Of a stretch of DNA of 64,000 bases, positions 11,152 to 24,020 are shown piece by piece. The position numbers and the translations under genes were made by a program. Origin of the DNA: Auanema rhodensis (taxonomy: Eukaryota; Nematoda; Chromadorea; Rhabditida; Rhabditidae); assembly GCA_964057225.1 (NCBI GenBank), contig OZ059900.1, forward strand, positions 6,954,501 to 7,018,500, read 5' to 3'. The stretch's first letter is position 1. Each line of letters begins with the position of its first letter. The notes below the pieces were generated by a model that made no database searches, was not told the DNA's origin, and saw nothing but the letters and a program-made list of their open reading frames with translations.

Positions 11152-14100
11152 ATTGATAATAATAAAAAAGAAAGAATAAAAAAGAAGGCATGTTGAAATA
11201 TAAAATTATAAAAAATTACAACAAAGACAGCTATTGAGCGGAGTTAAAGACGTTTTGTGAGTGGGTAGTGAAATGAAAAGCATTTCATTGTTTCAAGCAC
11301 ATTATGCGGTTAACGTTGAGAACTCTGTGAATTGTGAAAAGAGCTCGGAAAAATCAATTAGATGAGTAATGGAATTCATAATATTCAAATAGAAAAACAA
11401 AACATTTTTATGATGTGTATGTATAACATGGTCATCTTCGAGAAGAAAGAACTGAAAAACATATAAAAGCAATTGATTATAAGATTTTTATAAATTAAGA
11501 GGCCTTGAGAGAATTAGAATAATCCTTTTACAAGGAATTCATTAGAAATATATGTAAATGTAAATTATATGCATATAGTTAAAAGAATTTAAAATAATAA
11601 ACAATGTAATATTGAACTCATAATTTTGAATATTCAAAACATGTTATTGTTATGATGAGTGCCGCTAGATGGTTGTATGTTGACCTGCCAAATCGGTGGT
11701 AATTGCTGTGAACAGTTACACGATCATCAAACGATTGGTACAAGGCCGCCAGATTTGAGATCTATTTAGAGGAACAATTCAATGAACCATATGCGTGAAA
11801 TGACAAAACAAATGAATTTGTATATGAGGTGAGAAGAGATGAACACGGGTAATAAAGTAATTAGCTAGATCTAACATGTATATAACTTTGAACACATAGT
11901 AAAGAACAATATTGCAAATTTAGAGCAAAACAATGAATTTGAGAGATATATAATGGGATTGTTGATTATTATCACCAATCACCTCTAAACTATATGTTCT
12001 GAAAAACGAAGAAGTGAATTGAAAAAATGCATCAAAATGAATTTGCAATAATAAAGTGTAATATCTGAATAATTGGAAGAAGATATCGAAATGAAGCAAT
12101 ATCAATTCAGATAACAATATTGCGTCTGGTCGGGCTGTAAATGAATTAGATGAGCTTGTTAGATATGTTGTACAACATATACTCTGTCAAGTTGTTGGTG
12201 GTCTATGTAATATCTTCTATGCTAATTTCTCTTATGTCATCTATCTTCAACTTTCTGTTCACAGCAATAATCTATTTTAAAATCTTCTTTTTCTATTACT
12301 CTTATACTTTATCTCTCTTGTCGTCTCATCTCTCTTTTTTCTCTCAATTCAAGCCTATCTCTCAACAGAATACGAAAGTTAAGATGATATGAGTGCAAGG
12401 ACAAAGTAGAAAATGAGAACTGCCATTGCGAACAGAAGCTATCAACATTGCAATGATGGCACACAAAAATTTATCTCATTTCTTTGATTCACGCTGTTGT
12501 CTACTATTCGACAGCCCTCCTCTCTTTGTCTTTCTGTCTCTCTATTCTGTTATATCTTCTTTATTCGTACTAGATCTCCAGCTATCTGTCACATATTGTC
12601 CGTATATATCTTAATCTTTCTAATTTTTGTTAAATTAAGCAAAAGATCTTCTATCATTCAGTCATTTTCAAAATCATTGTTTTAATAGAATCTTGAATCT
12701 CGCTTCTGCTATGTGTGACCAGAAAATTGCAGTAGTCTTTTACAACAGCAGGCATAGCTGAAGGGTATTGGTATAGAAAATAACTCAAGCTGAATACAAG
12801 ATGCAAATAAAAATAAAAGAAAACGATAAAAAGAAAAATATTGGAGAGGAAGAAAAAGATAAAAAAAGAAAATAAAGATAAAAAATAATGGAAACTTCGC
12901 GATTTGTGATCGGGAAAATAGCTATAGAACAAAATAGAGACAACAATCTGACAAGCAAAATATCTAAACGACAGTGAGATATTGGCACATAGGCATGTTG
13001 AGAATAAGCTAACTAAAACAGAGAAGATGAAAAAAAAGAAGAAAGAATTCAAAGCAATATATCTGAGCAAACGTTTTGTCTATTGATTCAAAGCTGCTGT
13101 TAAAGCATTTTTTGTGTCATTGTGCTCGAATCAAATTCTCCAGCAATTTTTTTCATGCAACATCATTAAGCATGATATATAGCATCCGTTTGGCATATCA
13201 CAAAGTGCTTCTTGATCTTCCCCTAACTTTATGCTCAAGTACTTAATTCTAGGAACACAAATCTCAAAAGTTGAAAAAAATTGCATTTCTCATGAAAAGA
13301 AAAACAGAAAGAGCACGAAATACAAGACTTTTAGTTTAAATTGTTCTAAGACAAGAAAAAACACGTGTAGGAGGATAAGAGTATAAAATTCTATAGTTGT
13401 TCTTTTAAAGTTTTAACTATGTAATTCTAGTCAAAATTCTCAGATTCTTTAACATCATACAGAAACCATATTGCATGTTATTAGCTAAGTATAAGAATGT
13501 TTAAATTAAAATTTAATTCAATTATTCACAGAAATCTTATGTTATTATTTAATTAAAATTAGAGCATATATGTATGTATATATACGTATAGTTATGAAGA
13601 ATATGTATTAATACACATAGTAGTACACTTATATAATACTCAAAGGAATGAGCACAATTACAAAGTTCAGTGAAAAAAAAGTTCAAAAGATATATGACAA
13701 CCTCGCAAAATAAACGATACTCGAGAAAAATGAGCTAGCTGGTGAATATCTCAAATCAAAGAGTAAAGTAAAAGTGTCAAGAAACCTTAGAATGTTATGA
13801 AAAAAGTTGATAGAAAATAATTCATTTGTGATATTTATAAAAGACAAAGTAGTTATATATATAAAGAAAGTGGACACACTCGTATAAAATAAAAACTACA
13901 AATCAGTAGTATGATGTGCGATGTAATGCCTAATTGCTATGTCAGTTCATTAGTATGACATATGTAATGAGATTATCAACAACAATGAATACAAGAAAAA
14001 AGTAATTGATTATACAATATGTGGCATGGTTGACAATCAACTCAATCCTGAGATGTTTCTTGTTAAATACCACTTTTTAAATGAACAATTTGAAATAATG

Positions 14101-16559
14101 CTTAGAGATTCTGCATAACAGATGTTTTTATCGTTTCGAATTGAAATATGAACGATTTTGCAATAAAATTCATATTATAAATGCGTAATTGGATTACAAA
14201 ATGAAGGAGGCGATTAGCTCTAGATAGGATTCACATCTACTTTGATTGATCTCTATAAAGTGCTGACAAAAGAGAACCACAATATGTGTAATATAATGCT
14301 TTTAATTTGAAATATCAAGTGAATATGAGGGAACAAATCGGTCATACATGAAAATGGAGTTAAAACGAACATCATCTACGTCTTCTTGCAGAATTCTTTA
14401 TCGTATCAAGGCAAATGATATGACAGCAATGAGAAGTTGAAGAAGATAACGAGAAAGATGAAGCACGAATTGTCTTCAGTGCTATGCATGTGTCACTATC
14501 TCTCAATTCAGATTTGAGTTGAGCAGAAGATAGCTGTGTAGGCATTCATAGTAGCAATTGCCACAATATCAGTAGCTATAGAATTGCAGGATATGCTATG
14601 TCGGCATGAAATGACTACGCAGCTGTAAAGCCTATCTTCTATTCATCCTTAAGGTTTCAAACAATATGATAAAGTACAGCATATGTTGAAGAGTATGCTT
14701 GAAGAGAAAGACAATATCGTGATAGAGAGATAAGGTATTATTGAAATATGCTCTAAGCAGTAAGATATAGGATCAGGTTCTAATACATTTCAAGAGATTA
14801 TGAGTGCAAAAGAGAGAGGAAAAGTGAGAAAATAAGGAAATCATAACATACAAATATAACAAATATTTACCTTCACCATATCATTTTGATTACAAACAGT
14901 TCTATCAATGTGATATTAGTTAAAATATTCTTACATAGTTATGATTACAAGGAGCTATATAAATAGTAAAATAAATAGAATCCTGCATATTAACAAGTCA
15001 ACAAAATATAAACTGACTACATTGATATCAAAAGGTCAAATATAATATATAATATATAATTTACACTTATATCTCGCGTTCTACCACAAGCCTAAGAGAA
15101 AAAAAAGAAGTTATAGTGAAAATGAAGTAACTTATTCAAGAACATATGTTAACAATGATTAGTTTATTTATTTACTACTTGTTCTTTCAGGAAAATAAAG
15201 AAAACGTAATAAAAAATAATTTTCTGTTATTATGATGACTGAAAACTAATCAATAGATCAAAATAATAATAATAAGGAGTATGCATTGAAAAGTATTAAA
15301 ACATAAAATAAACATTACAAATACTTTTTCATTAAATATGAGTCAGCTGTGCATAGATTTGTGGGAAGTTTGCCAAAAGATGATGTATTACAATACTACA
15401 GTTTGACACTCTTTTGCATAAACTGGACTGACTATTGTTATCTAGTACAACATACATAGTCAGAGATATCTTGAGAAAACAATTAACATTTTGAAAAAAA
15501 AGCTATAATTGCATTATATTTATTTATTTTTTTCGAAAGAAAAGCTGAGAAAATAAGCATAAAGAGCTAAAAAATTGCAAGAGAGTTGCGTAATCAACAA
15601 GAAAAAAATAAGATAGTTAGAGATAGAAAGAATAAAGAATGTTTGAAATGCCACCTGACAGCACATAAATCCTGAGAAGAAAATTCCTATTCGTTCATCG
15701 TATATTATCAGCAAAAACTCAAATTGTGTCTCAACCAAATCTCCAACGAACAAATCAGCAAAATCAGAATCGTTTTTAATCAATTATGGGTAAGTACTTG
15801 AATGCCCGAATCAAGTTGACATATTTAGATGTAACATACGAGGTAAAGAAAGAAGATCTTCTCTCAATTAAGTTTATGACAACTGCTCATTCTTCTTCGC
15901 TCAACGCCTGCTGCTGTTTTGGACGAAGAAAGATGGCTGTCATCAAAAAGAGTATACAATTGAGTAAAATTCTCAAATTAATGTATTTTGAAAACAAAAG
16001 TTATAATATTAGTTTGTGAATGACAATATATAATTACAAGTACTATACAAGAAAATAGATAATTTTAATAAAAAATTAATATTCTTAAAGAATAAAAAGA
16101 AGTAATTGATTTCATTTACATTATAACAAATTTTTGGTATTAAATTAAGAATTTAGCTTGATTTCAAATAATTGTTAATTAATTATAGCTAAATTTTGAA
16201 GAATATAGATTATAGAAAAAATTGAGAAATGAGAAAAAAAGACAGATATATGCACATATTAGATTAGAATAGCTTGTACTATTTACTATTTTAACAATTA
16301 GTTTAGTATAATATCATCTAATATAGAGATATACTTCTCATAATAAATAGATTAATCATATTTCTAAGTGTACAAGTAGACTACAAACTGAAACATAGTA
16401 TATGGAAAAGATAAGAATTTGAAATAGATTATACACCCGTTAAGTATTGAACAGTTTTAGTATACAACAGAAAATTAGCAGCAAAAAAGAAAAGTAGAAA
16501 ACTGGAGTTTCATGTCTCTTTCATCTTGTTTTTTTTTCTATTGATCTTGATTTATATTG
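11152..16559. other. 5.4 kb gene-poor AT-rich interval
   Basis: I see no exon chain with family motifs. Short open frames here (for example 12654-13070 minus and 15786-16019 plus) are low-complexity Phe/Ser/Lys-rich products of biased DNA. A divergent pair of short frames meets at about 15785, but neither shows conserved motifs. TA-rich simple repeats occur at about 13566-13600. This may be the upstream regulatory region of the ENPP-like gene. Confidence 0.45.
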
Positions 16560-19500
16560 TCACTTCATCACTGTCCAACACATGTTTTCGACCATTGATA
16601 TCAACATACGACATGCTATGGAGATTTGAGAAATTCGATCCAGATATACGCGAATCAGTGTGTGGTAGGTCCCTACAACTGATACATATACGCAAATATT
16701 AAAAGTATATAAAATGTAAATAAAGTTTATTAAGTAAACTAACTGAGGTGTAAACCATGAAGCTCTTGATGATATTCGTCTTTGAATGTAACATATTGAA
16801 ACCAACATCACTACAAAGGATGATAGAACAGCCCAGCTAAGTATGCCATACTCTAAGTATGTCCAACAACACTTCTGAAACAAAATAAATTGAAAACATA
16901 TTCTGTATGTCAATTAATACTCCTCCACGTCCACATGCCTGACGTCTATCAGCTCCTACTTCAGTATCATTAATAGTCCGATCATCTAGACGCCAATCGC
17001 GAAGAACCACAAAATCTCCATCTGCTAAGAAAAATCATGCAAACATTCATGTCCTATACTCATAAATCTTTCAACAAACTTTTCTGTATAACTCGTTTAA
17101 TTAACTTTTCTTTCTGTGTGAAAGGCTTATCCCCATCAGATGAAGATTCATTTCCTCGCTAAAATTGAATTTATAAATTTTTGAAGACAAAAGGCATTTT
17201 GATTAAACACCGATTTTGATCTTAGAAATTAATATACAAATAATAGGGAAATAGTGACCGGTTTACCTCTTCAACTTCTTTTTCTGATTTGTTTTCCTGA
17301 CTTAAAAAAAATATTTAGAAAATAACCATAAACAAACACAAATCTGTCAAACCTTTTTGAAAGTGTTGGTGTTACTGCTTGTATTGTATCCGTGAGAAAA
17401 TGCAATGTAGCTGGTGATTTTGCTTTGTGTTTCATTGTTGGGGTATTTGTTGTTTTTGTCCTAAAAATGTTAAACTGCAACTGAATCAAACAATCATCAT
17501 GAATACATTCGGCTTGATGTAGTTGAATGTGAAGCTGTTGGTCGGGTTGATAAAGGAGTAGTGACAGCTTCTGTCATGGTTGTTGTTATGACTAATGGTC
17601 GTTCAGTCGTGAATACTGATTTCTTGTTTGGTATAGGAAATTCAAATTGATTTGAAAGGACGGCATTTGACGCTGATACTTCTTGTAAAAGTCTACTAGC
17701 ACTTTCAATTTCTTCAGCTTCTGATGAAATCTGTGATTAGCATAAATAAATTAGAAAAAAATGTAAAATATGAAACTACGATTTCTGGACTTAGCAATGA
17801 ATTGATTGAATGAGCTATTGCCGAATTCATTGCAATCATTTTGCCTGCTGTCGTGGTTGGACTGACTGAGGTGTTTTCAGGATCTCTGATATGAATATAT
17901 TAAAAAAACACTTATATTCACTGAATGATTAACCTATATGATATTGATTTCAAAAAATGAGTCATTGGATTTGGTATTGACATATTCTTGATTGAACGAT
18001 CCATATAAGTTGAAATGAAATAACCTAGAAGATAAATGTAAAAGAAAACATTATTTCTAGTAAAGAAAACATGTTATACATACGTGATTGTAATTGATCC
18101 ACATTTGTATATTGATTATGCAATACAGTAAGCCATTCACTACTTACTTTAATTTGATGATCAAAATTGTGATTTGATAAGCCTGAAATAACATTTATGT
18201 GAATATTTTAAACCATTATTAAGCGATTACCTGGAAGATAATTAGAATTTTCAATATGATTATTGTTGAGTTTTGCTTTTTCTTGCTCAATCAACTCTTC
18301 TTTGGAAAAAGAGCATTTTGGTGGCTGAACGTTTTATATTAAGTTGATTTAAAATCTCAAAACTCTTACAAACAGATGACTTCCACATAACCCATCACTT
18401 TTACATAAAAGTAATACACATTCAATTCGATATCTTGAACCAAAAAAATATTAATTCGATTTTAATTTCAACAATTATACTTCTCTCGACTCAATAATTT
18501 AAACATTTTAGCCCTCGAATATGCTTTGGTCATGAAGTTATTATAAACTAGTTCACCCATAAGTTCAGAATCAACGATACATCTAAATACAAATACAATA
18601 TGTAGAATAGGTTTGTTATTTAACACTAATTACCCATTTTCATCAATTAAATGAATTAGTTGACCACTTTCAGATACAGCATTACAAGAAGTAACATGCG
18701 TGGTTGTAAATCCAATTTCTTAAATATGTTATATTTTTATTTACTCCAGTACTGTTATATCGAAAGTTGTGTTATTTTATTTGAAAAATGGAAATGATAC
18801 CAGTTGAATTCATTGCGCATGTCCACTCATGCACTATCGAATCACCAATATGGAATATAGTTATGCCGGTTTGTCCATTCGCCAGTCGAACCACATGTGA
18901 ACAATCACTTGAAAGTAAATTTAAGAGAAAAATCAATATGACATTGAGTAATTGACATGAATTTGCTTCGATATCTTGATGAAATACAAAAGAAAGTGTA
19001 TTCTATACTAAATCTGAAAAGAAAACGTTCAAAAACATACTAATGCTCATTCTTGACTAGAGCACGCTCCGCATTTGTGTTATCAATGCATTTCAAAGAA
19101 AACACACGGCCACTATTAGTAGTTACTAGTGGATGAAAGCTTATTTCTACATTAGCTATTAGAACTCTTGTACCATTCTGAACAAAAACTTCATCATCGT
19201 AGTTTTTAATGCATTTGTGTATATTGAACAAGTTGTAATTGTACTGACCATCATGTATGTAATATCGGTACATGTGGGTATAGCTAAATGGAAGGTAGCA
19301 TTCTTATGGCTATTAGATGAAAAGTCTTGATTGCATTCCGGAATATACATCTTTTTAAGAACCTAAAGATTCAGCTTGCTTGAATTGTGACTTCAAAGGC
19401 AATTAGCTTCAGCCTGTTACCGAGATTCGTCCTTGAAATTGTATGTTTGATTCAAAATATAGCGACATGGCTTGAGAAGAACAACTTAATCTCGGAACAC

Positions 19501-19702
19501 CTGAACAAAATATAATTTTCACACTATATAAATATATTTGGGTATAATCTTTGTGAAAATTACAATGAAAGTTCAAAATATTTAATTGCTGGTGTGTTAT
19601 TGTATTGAACTGACCTAAGATTCGTGCATTTTCAAAGTCAGTAATGGAATAAGAGGTATTAATAAAAAACGGAAGAATGGAAATTATTATACGTAGACTC
19701 AT
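16560..19702 (-). CDS. ZP-domain transmembrane protein (cuticlin-like)
   Basis: Multi-exon gene. Exon 1 (19615-19702) encodes a signal peptide (MSLRIIISILPFFINTS). The next exon starts the ZP domain with VPRLSCSSQAMSLYFES and FQGRISVTG, as in nematode cuticlins. Further ZP landmarks follow in order: YIPECNQDF, the IANVEISFHP segment, SLKCIDN, GDSIVHEWTC, THVTSCNAVSESG with HLIDENGCIVD, and RIECVLLLC with GLCGSH and PPKC. The ZP fold therefore looks complete. A Ser/Thr-rich linker of about 250 residues follows. The last recognised exon encodes KCCWTYLEYG and one transmembrane helix (ILSWAVLSSFVVMLVSICYI) with a basic cytoplasmic tail. Such proteins polymerise in apical extracellular matrix or cuticle. 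The 3' end is uncertain: the frame stays open to 16560, but a splice inside the tail (about 16690-16755) is possible. Confidence 0.8.
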
Positions 19703-20999
19703 TGAATTTGTTATTTGACCTGAAAAAAAAATTACAAAACGGAAAGGACTGGGGGAAATCAAGTAGAAAAATCAAAAATTGAAGAATAGGTCAACGAGAT
19801 AAACTGTGGATCATAGTGTGAATAATACAAAAATTAAAATAATAGTATTAGTTATCAAATAATATTCATCAGCTTTTTTCTCTGCGTTGTAGTTAGAACA
19901 GATTATGTGAGTAGGCTTCACATTTCAGATGTGACTCTTCATAATCCGGCCAAACTTGTTTTCATGAATTACAAGAAAATCAAGCAAGTATGTGCTTTTG
20001 GTTAAGTGTGCTAGTCAATCGCTCGAATTGGTCGATGAAAAACAACAAAAACACAGATATGGAGACAACACACAAAACGTATACTCGTGTATTCGATGGC
20101 TTGCCTCAGTTGTTATAGACGAGATCAAGCAAGTTCTTTAGATCACATACTTCAAATGATTGAGAAAACCATATGAAGCTTCTTGATGATCGTTCTAATC
20201 ACGAGAGAACTACTTATCGTTAGTCAAAGTGAGCAAGATGAGAAACTAACTAGGAAAGCATAAAACACTTTATTCTGCTGAACAAGTTTCAATACTTGAT
20301 AATGAGGAACTATAGATGAGTAGAGCAATGGCATCATACTTGTTTACAAAGATTTTTTCGTTTATCTTCATTACAACAATGTTTTTCAAATATTTATAGA
20401 CAAAAAAAATGAGAAAACGGAAAGGTAACCCTACAAATATGGAAACAATTCACACCGTATTCGTATATGGAGACTGATTTCAGCAAAATCAAGTTTTTTT
20501 TTAAATTGTAAAAAAAAACATAAAAACATATAAAATTTTGATTCAATCATTTCTAAACTTTTTCTTCTTTTGCTCTGAAAATGGAGAAAAATAAACAAAT
20601 GTACAATAATGAAGGAACATGAGCAAATCATAATGAGCGAAAAAATATAATTACACATTACATAATGGGAAAAAACAATTTTCAACATTCTATTTGATTT
20701 TATTCTGTATATTGCTTCATTTTGGCATAACAGATGAGATGTTGTAACAACCGGAGGCATTTTTGGAGTGTTTGAACCAACCTGACTGTCTTGTTTGAAA
20801 CATTATTTGTCAAAAAATTAGAGGCTATTATGGAGAAGGAGAGAAAGAAAAAAAATAAATTATGCATATATCTATCAAATATATATATATATAAATTTCT
20901 AGCATATCAAATTAATTTTATAGCATTCAGTAACAGTTTTTCGTATTTTTTAAATTTTAAAACGTTAAATCGTTTCAATTCTTTTTTAGTTATCAAAAC
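19703..20999. other. Intergenic between ZP gene and transporter
   Basis: No exon chain is supported. This is upstream sequence of the ZP gene and downstream sequence of the transporter, both on the minus strand. Open frames such as 20431-20760 are low-complexity. Confidence 0.5.
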
Positions 21000-23900
21000 T
21001 TATTGCTGTTTTATGAATGTCATTTTGGCAAATCGGGCTAAAGTAAAGAAGCTATAACACATAAGAGCTTGATAGATGAAGATCAAAGTGAAGATCACTA
21101 CACTGCTGCCGTTTAGTGGCGTATTCCGAATGGTTTTGATGATATTCCGAATAGTATTAGTAATAGTTTTCCAGATATTTAGTCGACTTTTTGAAAAACT
21201 ATTAACAATTTCCTGCAAAAAAAACAAGGAAAATAAAATAAATGTAATTGAGATACTGGCTATAAGTTGTAGGTTGCAACTACTATGATCATGAAGCCAG
21301 TTCTACTTACCATATTGGATTTTCCCTGAGTTTCGGGAACACACACGCCAACAATGACACAATACGTTGAAGTGGTTACAATGGACAGTACCAGACAGAA
21401 AACAATTCCCTTGCGTAATAGGTTCGGAACGAAGACAGTAAGAATACTACCGAATACATTCTGTGAAAAAGGTAATTGACTGTTTTAATAAGAAATAAAA
21501 AAAAGAAAAAAAAAGAAATAAGTAATAAAGTAAGAATAACTGGTTCGATAAAAGAATTTAATTACCTGGGCAACAGTTGCAATAGCCGTACCGCGTGAAG
21601 CATCACGTGGATCAAACAATTCTGGAACTATTGTAAAGGCTCCTTCCGATGCAACAGCACCTAATGCCACATCAATAGTTGCCACAATAGGTACCATATA
21701 CTTGGAAAGAAATTGACTCATCTCTGAATTACAAGCATATATTGCAAATAGCGTATGTTCAATATCTCACCATGATACGTTAACATATATCCTAAAAGAA
21801 AGAGACATATAAGGGAGCTAGCAGCCGTACTGCTAATTAGTAAAGTTTTACGCTTGAATAAATCGAAATAGCTGAAGAATCTCGAGTGATGCAAGAAGTA
21901 GTCTGACAACTCACAAAACAAGTATTACGCTCACCAACACCATTGGTAAACACATGAATATTGAAGATACTTGCGCTTCTTTTTCCGGGAGACCACCCAC
22001 ATCAGTGAAAATCTGTGTAGAAAAGCTAATCCAAACCTGAAAAATAAACATTGTTATAATTGCCTTCAACCTACAATTTTTTTTTAATTTAAAGAAAAAA
22101 GAAAAAAAACACTGAGTAATTGAACATTGATAATCTTTTTGTACTGCTCACCCAATCATTCAGATGCACCAAAGATAGCACAAATACTCCACAACAGAGT
22201 GCACGAACAAATCTCATGTCCTTAATTCAACAGAAAATTAGTTCACTACAAGAATGTGAAATGAAATTACATGGAATATTTCACTAAGTTGTGGCAAACC
22301 ATCCTTATGTTTTGGTCGATTGTCCTTCTAAATAAGTGTAAAGTAAGAATTGATTATACATCTGAATACGAAACGAAATCATAGGATGAGTTTCGAAGAG
22401 TAATTGAAAAGCACAAGCTTTACCAGGCTATTCTCTTCCAGCATTGTGTTGTATGTCAGCTCAGCTTCAACTACGTTCTGATAGAATGCAAGCGATTTTT
22501 TTGCTCCTTCAGGATTGTTGAAATCAAAAAGAAATCTGTAACAAAAAATGAAAAAAACATATTTCATTCTCTTCAGAATATCCATAAAAGAATTTGTTTT
22601 TGCACGCTCGTTGTCTTTCTCGGTTATCGTCTCACTCGTATTTTTATATCGTATTCTTTGATCTTCAACCAAAAAGAAAACCGATAAAACGCCTATATCG
22701 GGTATTGACAAGAAAGATAATTATGCTCTCTCATCAATAAGAAAATTTTAATAACATCGGCTAGCTCAAAAAGAGAGCGATTATTACGTGGAAAAAAATT
22801 GTGCAATGTGATGTTATATATTAATAATTCGAATATATTCCTGTATAGATTTATAATTGTTTCTTTTTTTTTACTTCGTATATTCCATTACCCATTCTAA
22901 TTTCAAATGGCTCACCTCGGAGAATCAGGTGCTTGAAGAATAAAAATAAATGCCGGAACTAGAACTACTAGTGGTAAGTACATGGGAACGAACCAGCTAT
23001 CGCCATCGCTCATAAACGTGGGAATGAGCATTCCTAGCGCCTCTCCGATGCATGCGAGACAAGCCTTAAACAAGATTTCTAAGATGTATTTTCAGTTTTC
23101 TGTCCGCCGTAATACATAGATACGAGCTTTAGGACAACCTGGGTTGCTGAGATAACTCATTTTGCATAAAAACGTAAGCAAAATCTTAAATCGCAACTAA
23201 GAATGTTTGAAACTGACCAATAAAGCAAGAAAAGATCCACGCGTGCTGACTGGCGCAATTTCTGAAACCATTGTACTACCGAAAACCTAAAAAGCATATA
23301 TTTCTATAAGCTGATATATTATACTTTTCATACAAGACTATAGATTATAATCTGAACTTACTAATGTGATTGATGTACCAATACCATTGAGTAATCGGCC
23401 AATAATAGAGAGTTCAACGCCCATAACACTTTCAGTTTCAATAAGATATGTTGTTAAAATACCAAGAATACTGATGAGAATTCCTAAATTACATGCGAAT
23501 TGATGATATATAAGGAAATTCAAGAATAATGAAGTGAAATATGATGCACAGCTTGGAGAAAAAAAGCATTTTGCTGCCGATTTCAATAAAACATTCTCAT
23601 TCAAAAAATATGATTCTTCAATATACTGCACTGTTTACCTTGTAACACGGGTTTTTTACGTCCGAATGAGTTAGGTATCATTATCGAAAACACACTACCG
23701 AATGCCATGCCTAATGTTCTAGCAGCAATAAAACGAGCCCATGTTCGCTCAGCTGTAATTAATAAAACATGATCAAATTTATAAAAATAATAGAACTAAC
23801 CATCTTCTGAATTACCATATATGGATAAGAGATATTTGTGGGCAGGCGGTTGTAAGTTGTCAACAACTGAATCTAAGTAAAGCTAGAAAAGATATAAAAA

Positions 23901-24020
23901 TGCCGAAAAGAAACTAAAATAACTCTAAGATACCTGAAAATGACTTCCTAAAGAACAGCAAAATGATATAATGAATAGATGTGTTTTCGGTGAGGCATAA
24001 TGCCTGCCATAAAAACGCAT
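21000..24020 (-). CDS. SLC2-type facilitative sugar transporter (MFS)
   Basis: About 14 exons encoding roughly 520 residues of a twelve-helix major facilitator. The start MRFYGRHYASPKTHLF is at 24018-24020 and is preceded by a TTTCTAG acceptor-like site. Family landmarks appear in order: FGRKKP in the loop after helix 2, IIGRLLNGIGTSITL in helix 4, TMVSEIAPVSTRGS (SLC2 consensus EIAP...RG), ILQAPDSPR (consensus PESPR), the helix 7-9 exons, DVALGAVASEGAFTIVPELF, and VPETQGKS at the end of helix 12 (consensus PETKG). The last exon (21000-21227) adds a C-terminal tail with another hydrophobic stretch. An earlier stop or alternative last exon cannot be excluded. Substrate: hexose or a related polyol by family inference only. 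Plasma membrane location is expected. Confidence 0.8.

Noticed and set aside
12654-13070. 138-codon Phe-rich frame on the minus strand
   Set aside because: Product of T-rich strand-biased DNA; an overlapping frame is equally open and no family pattern exists.
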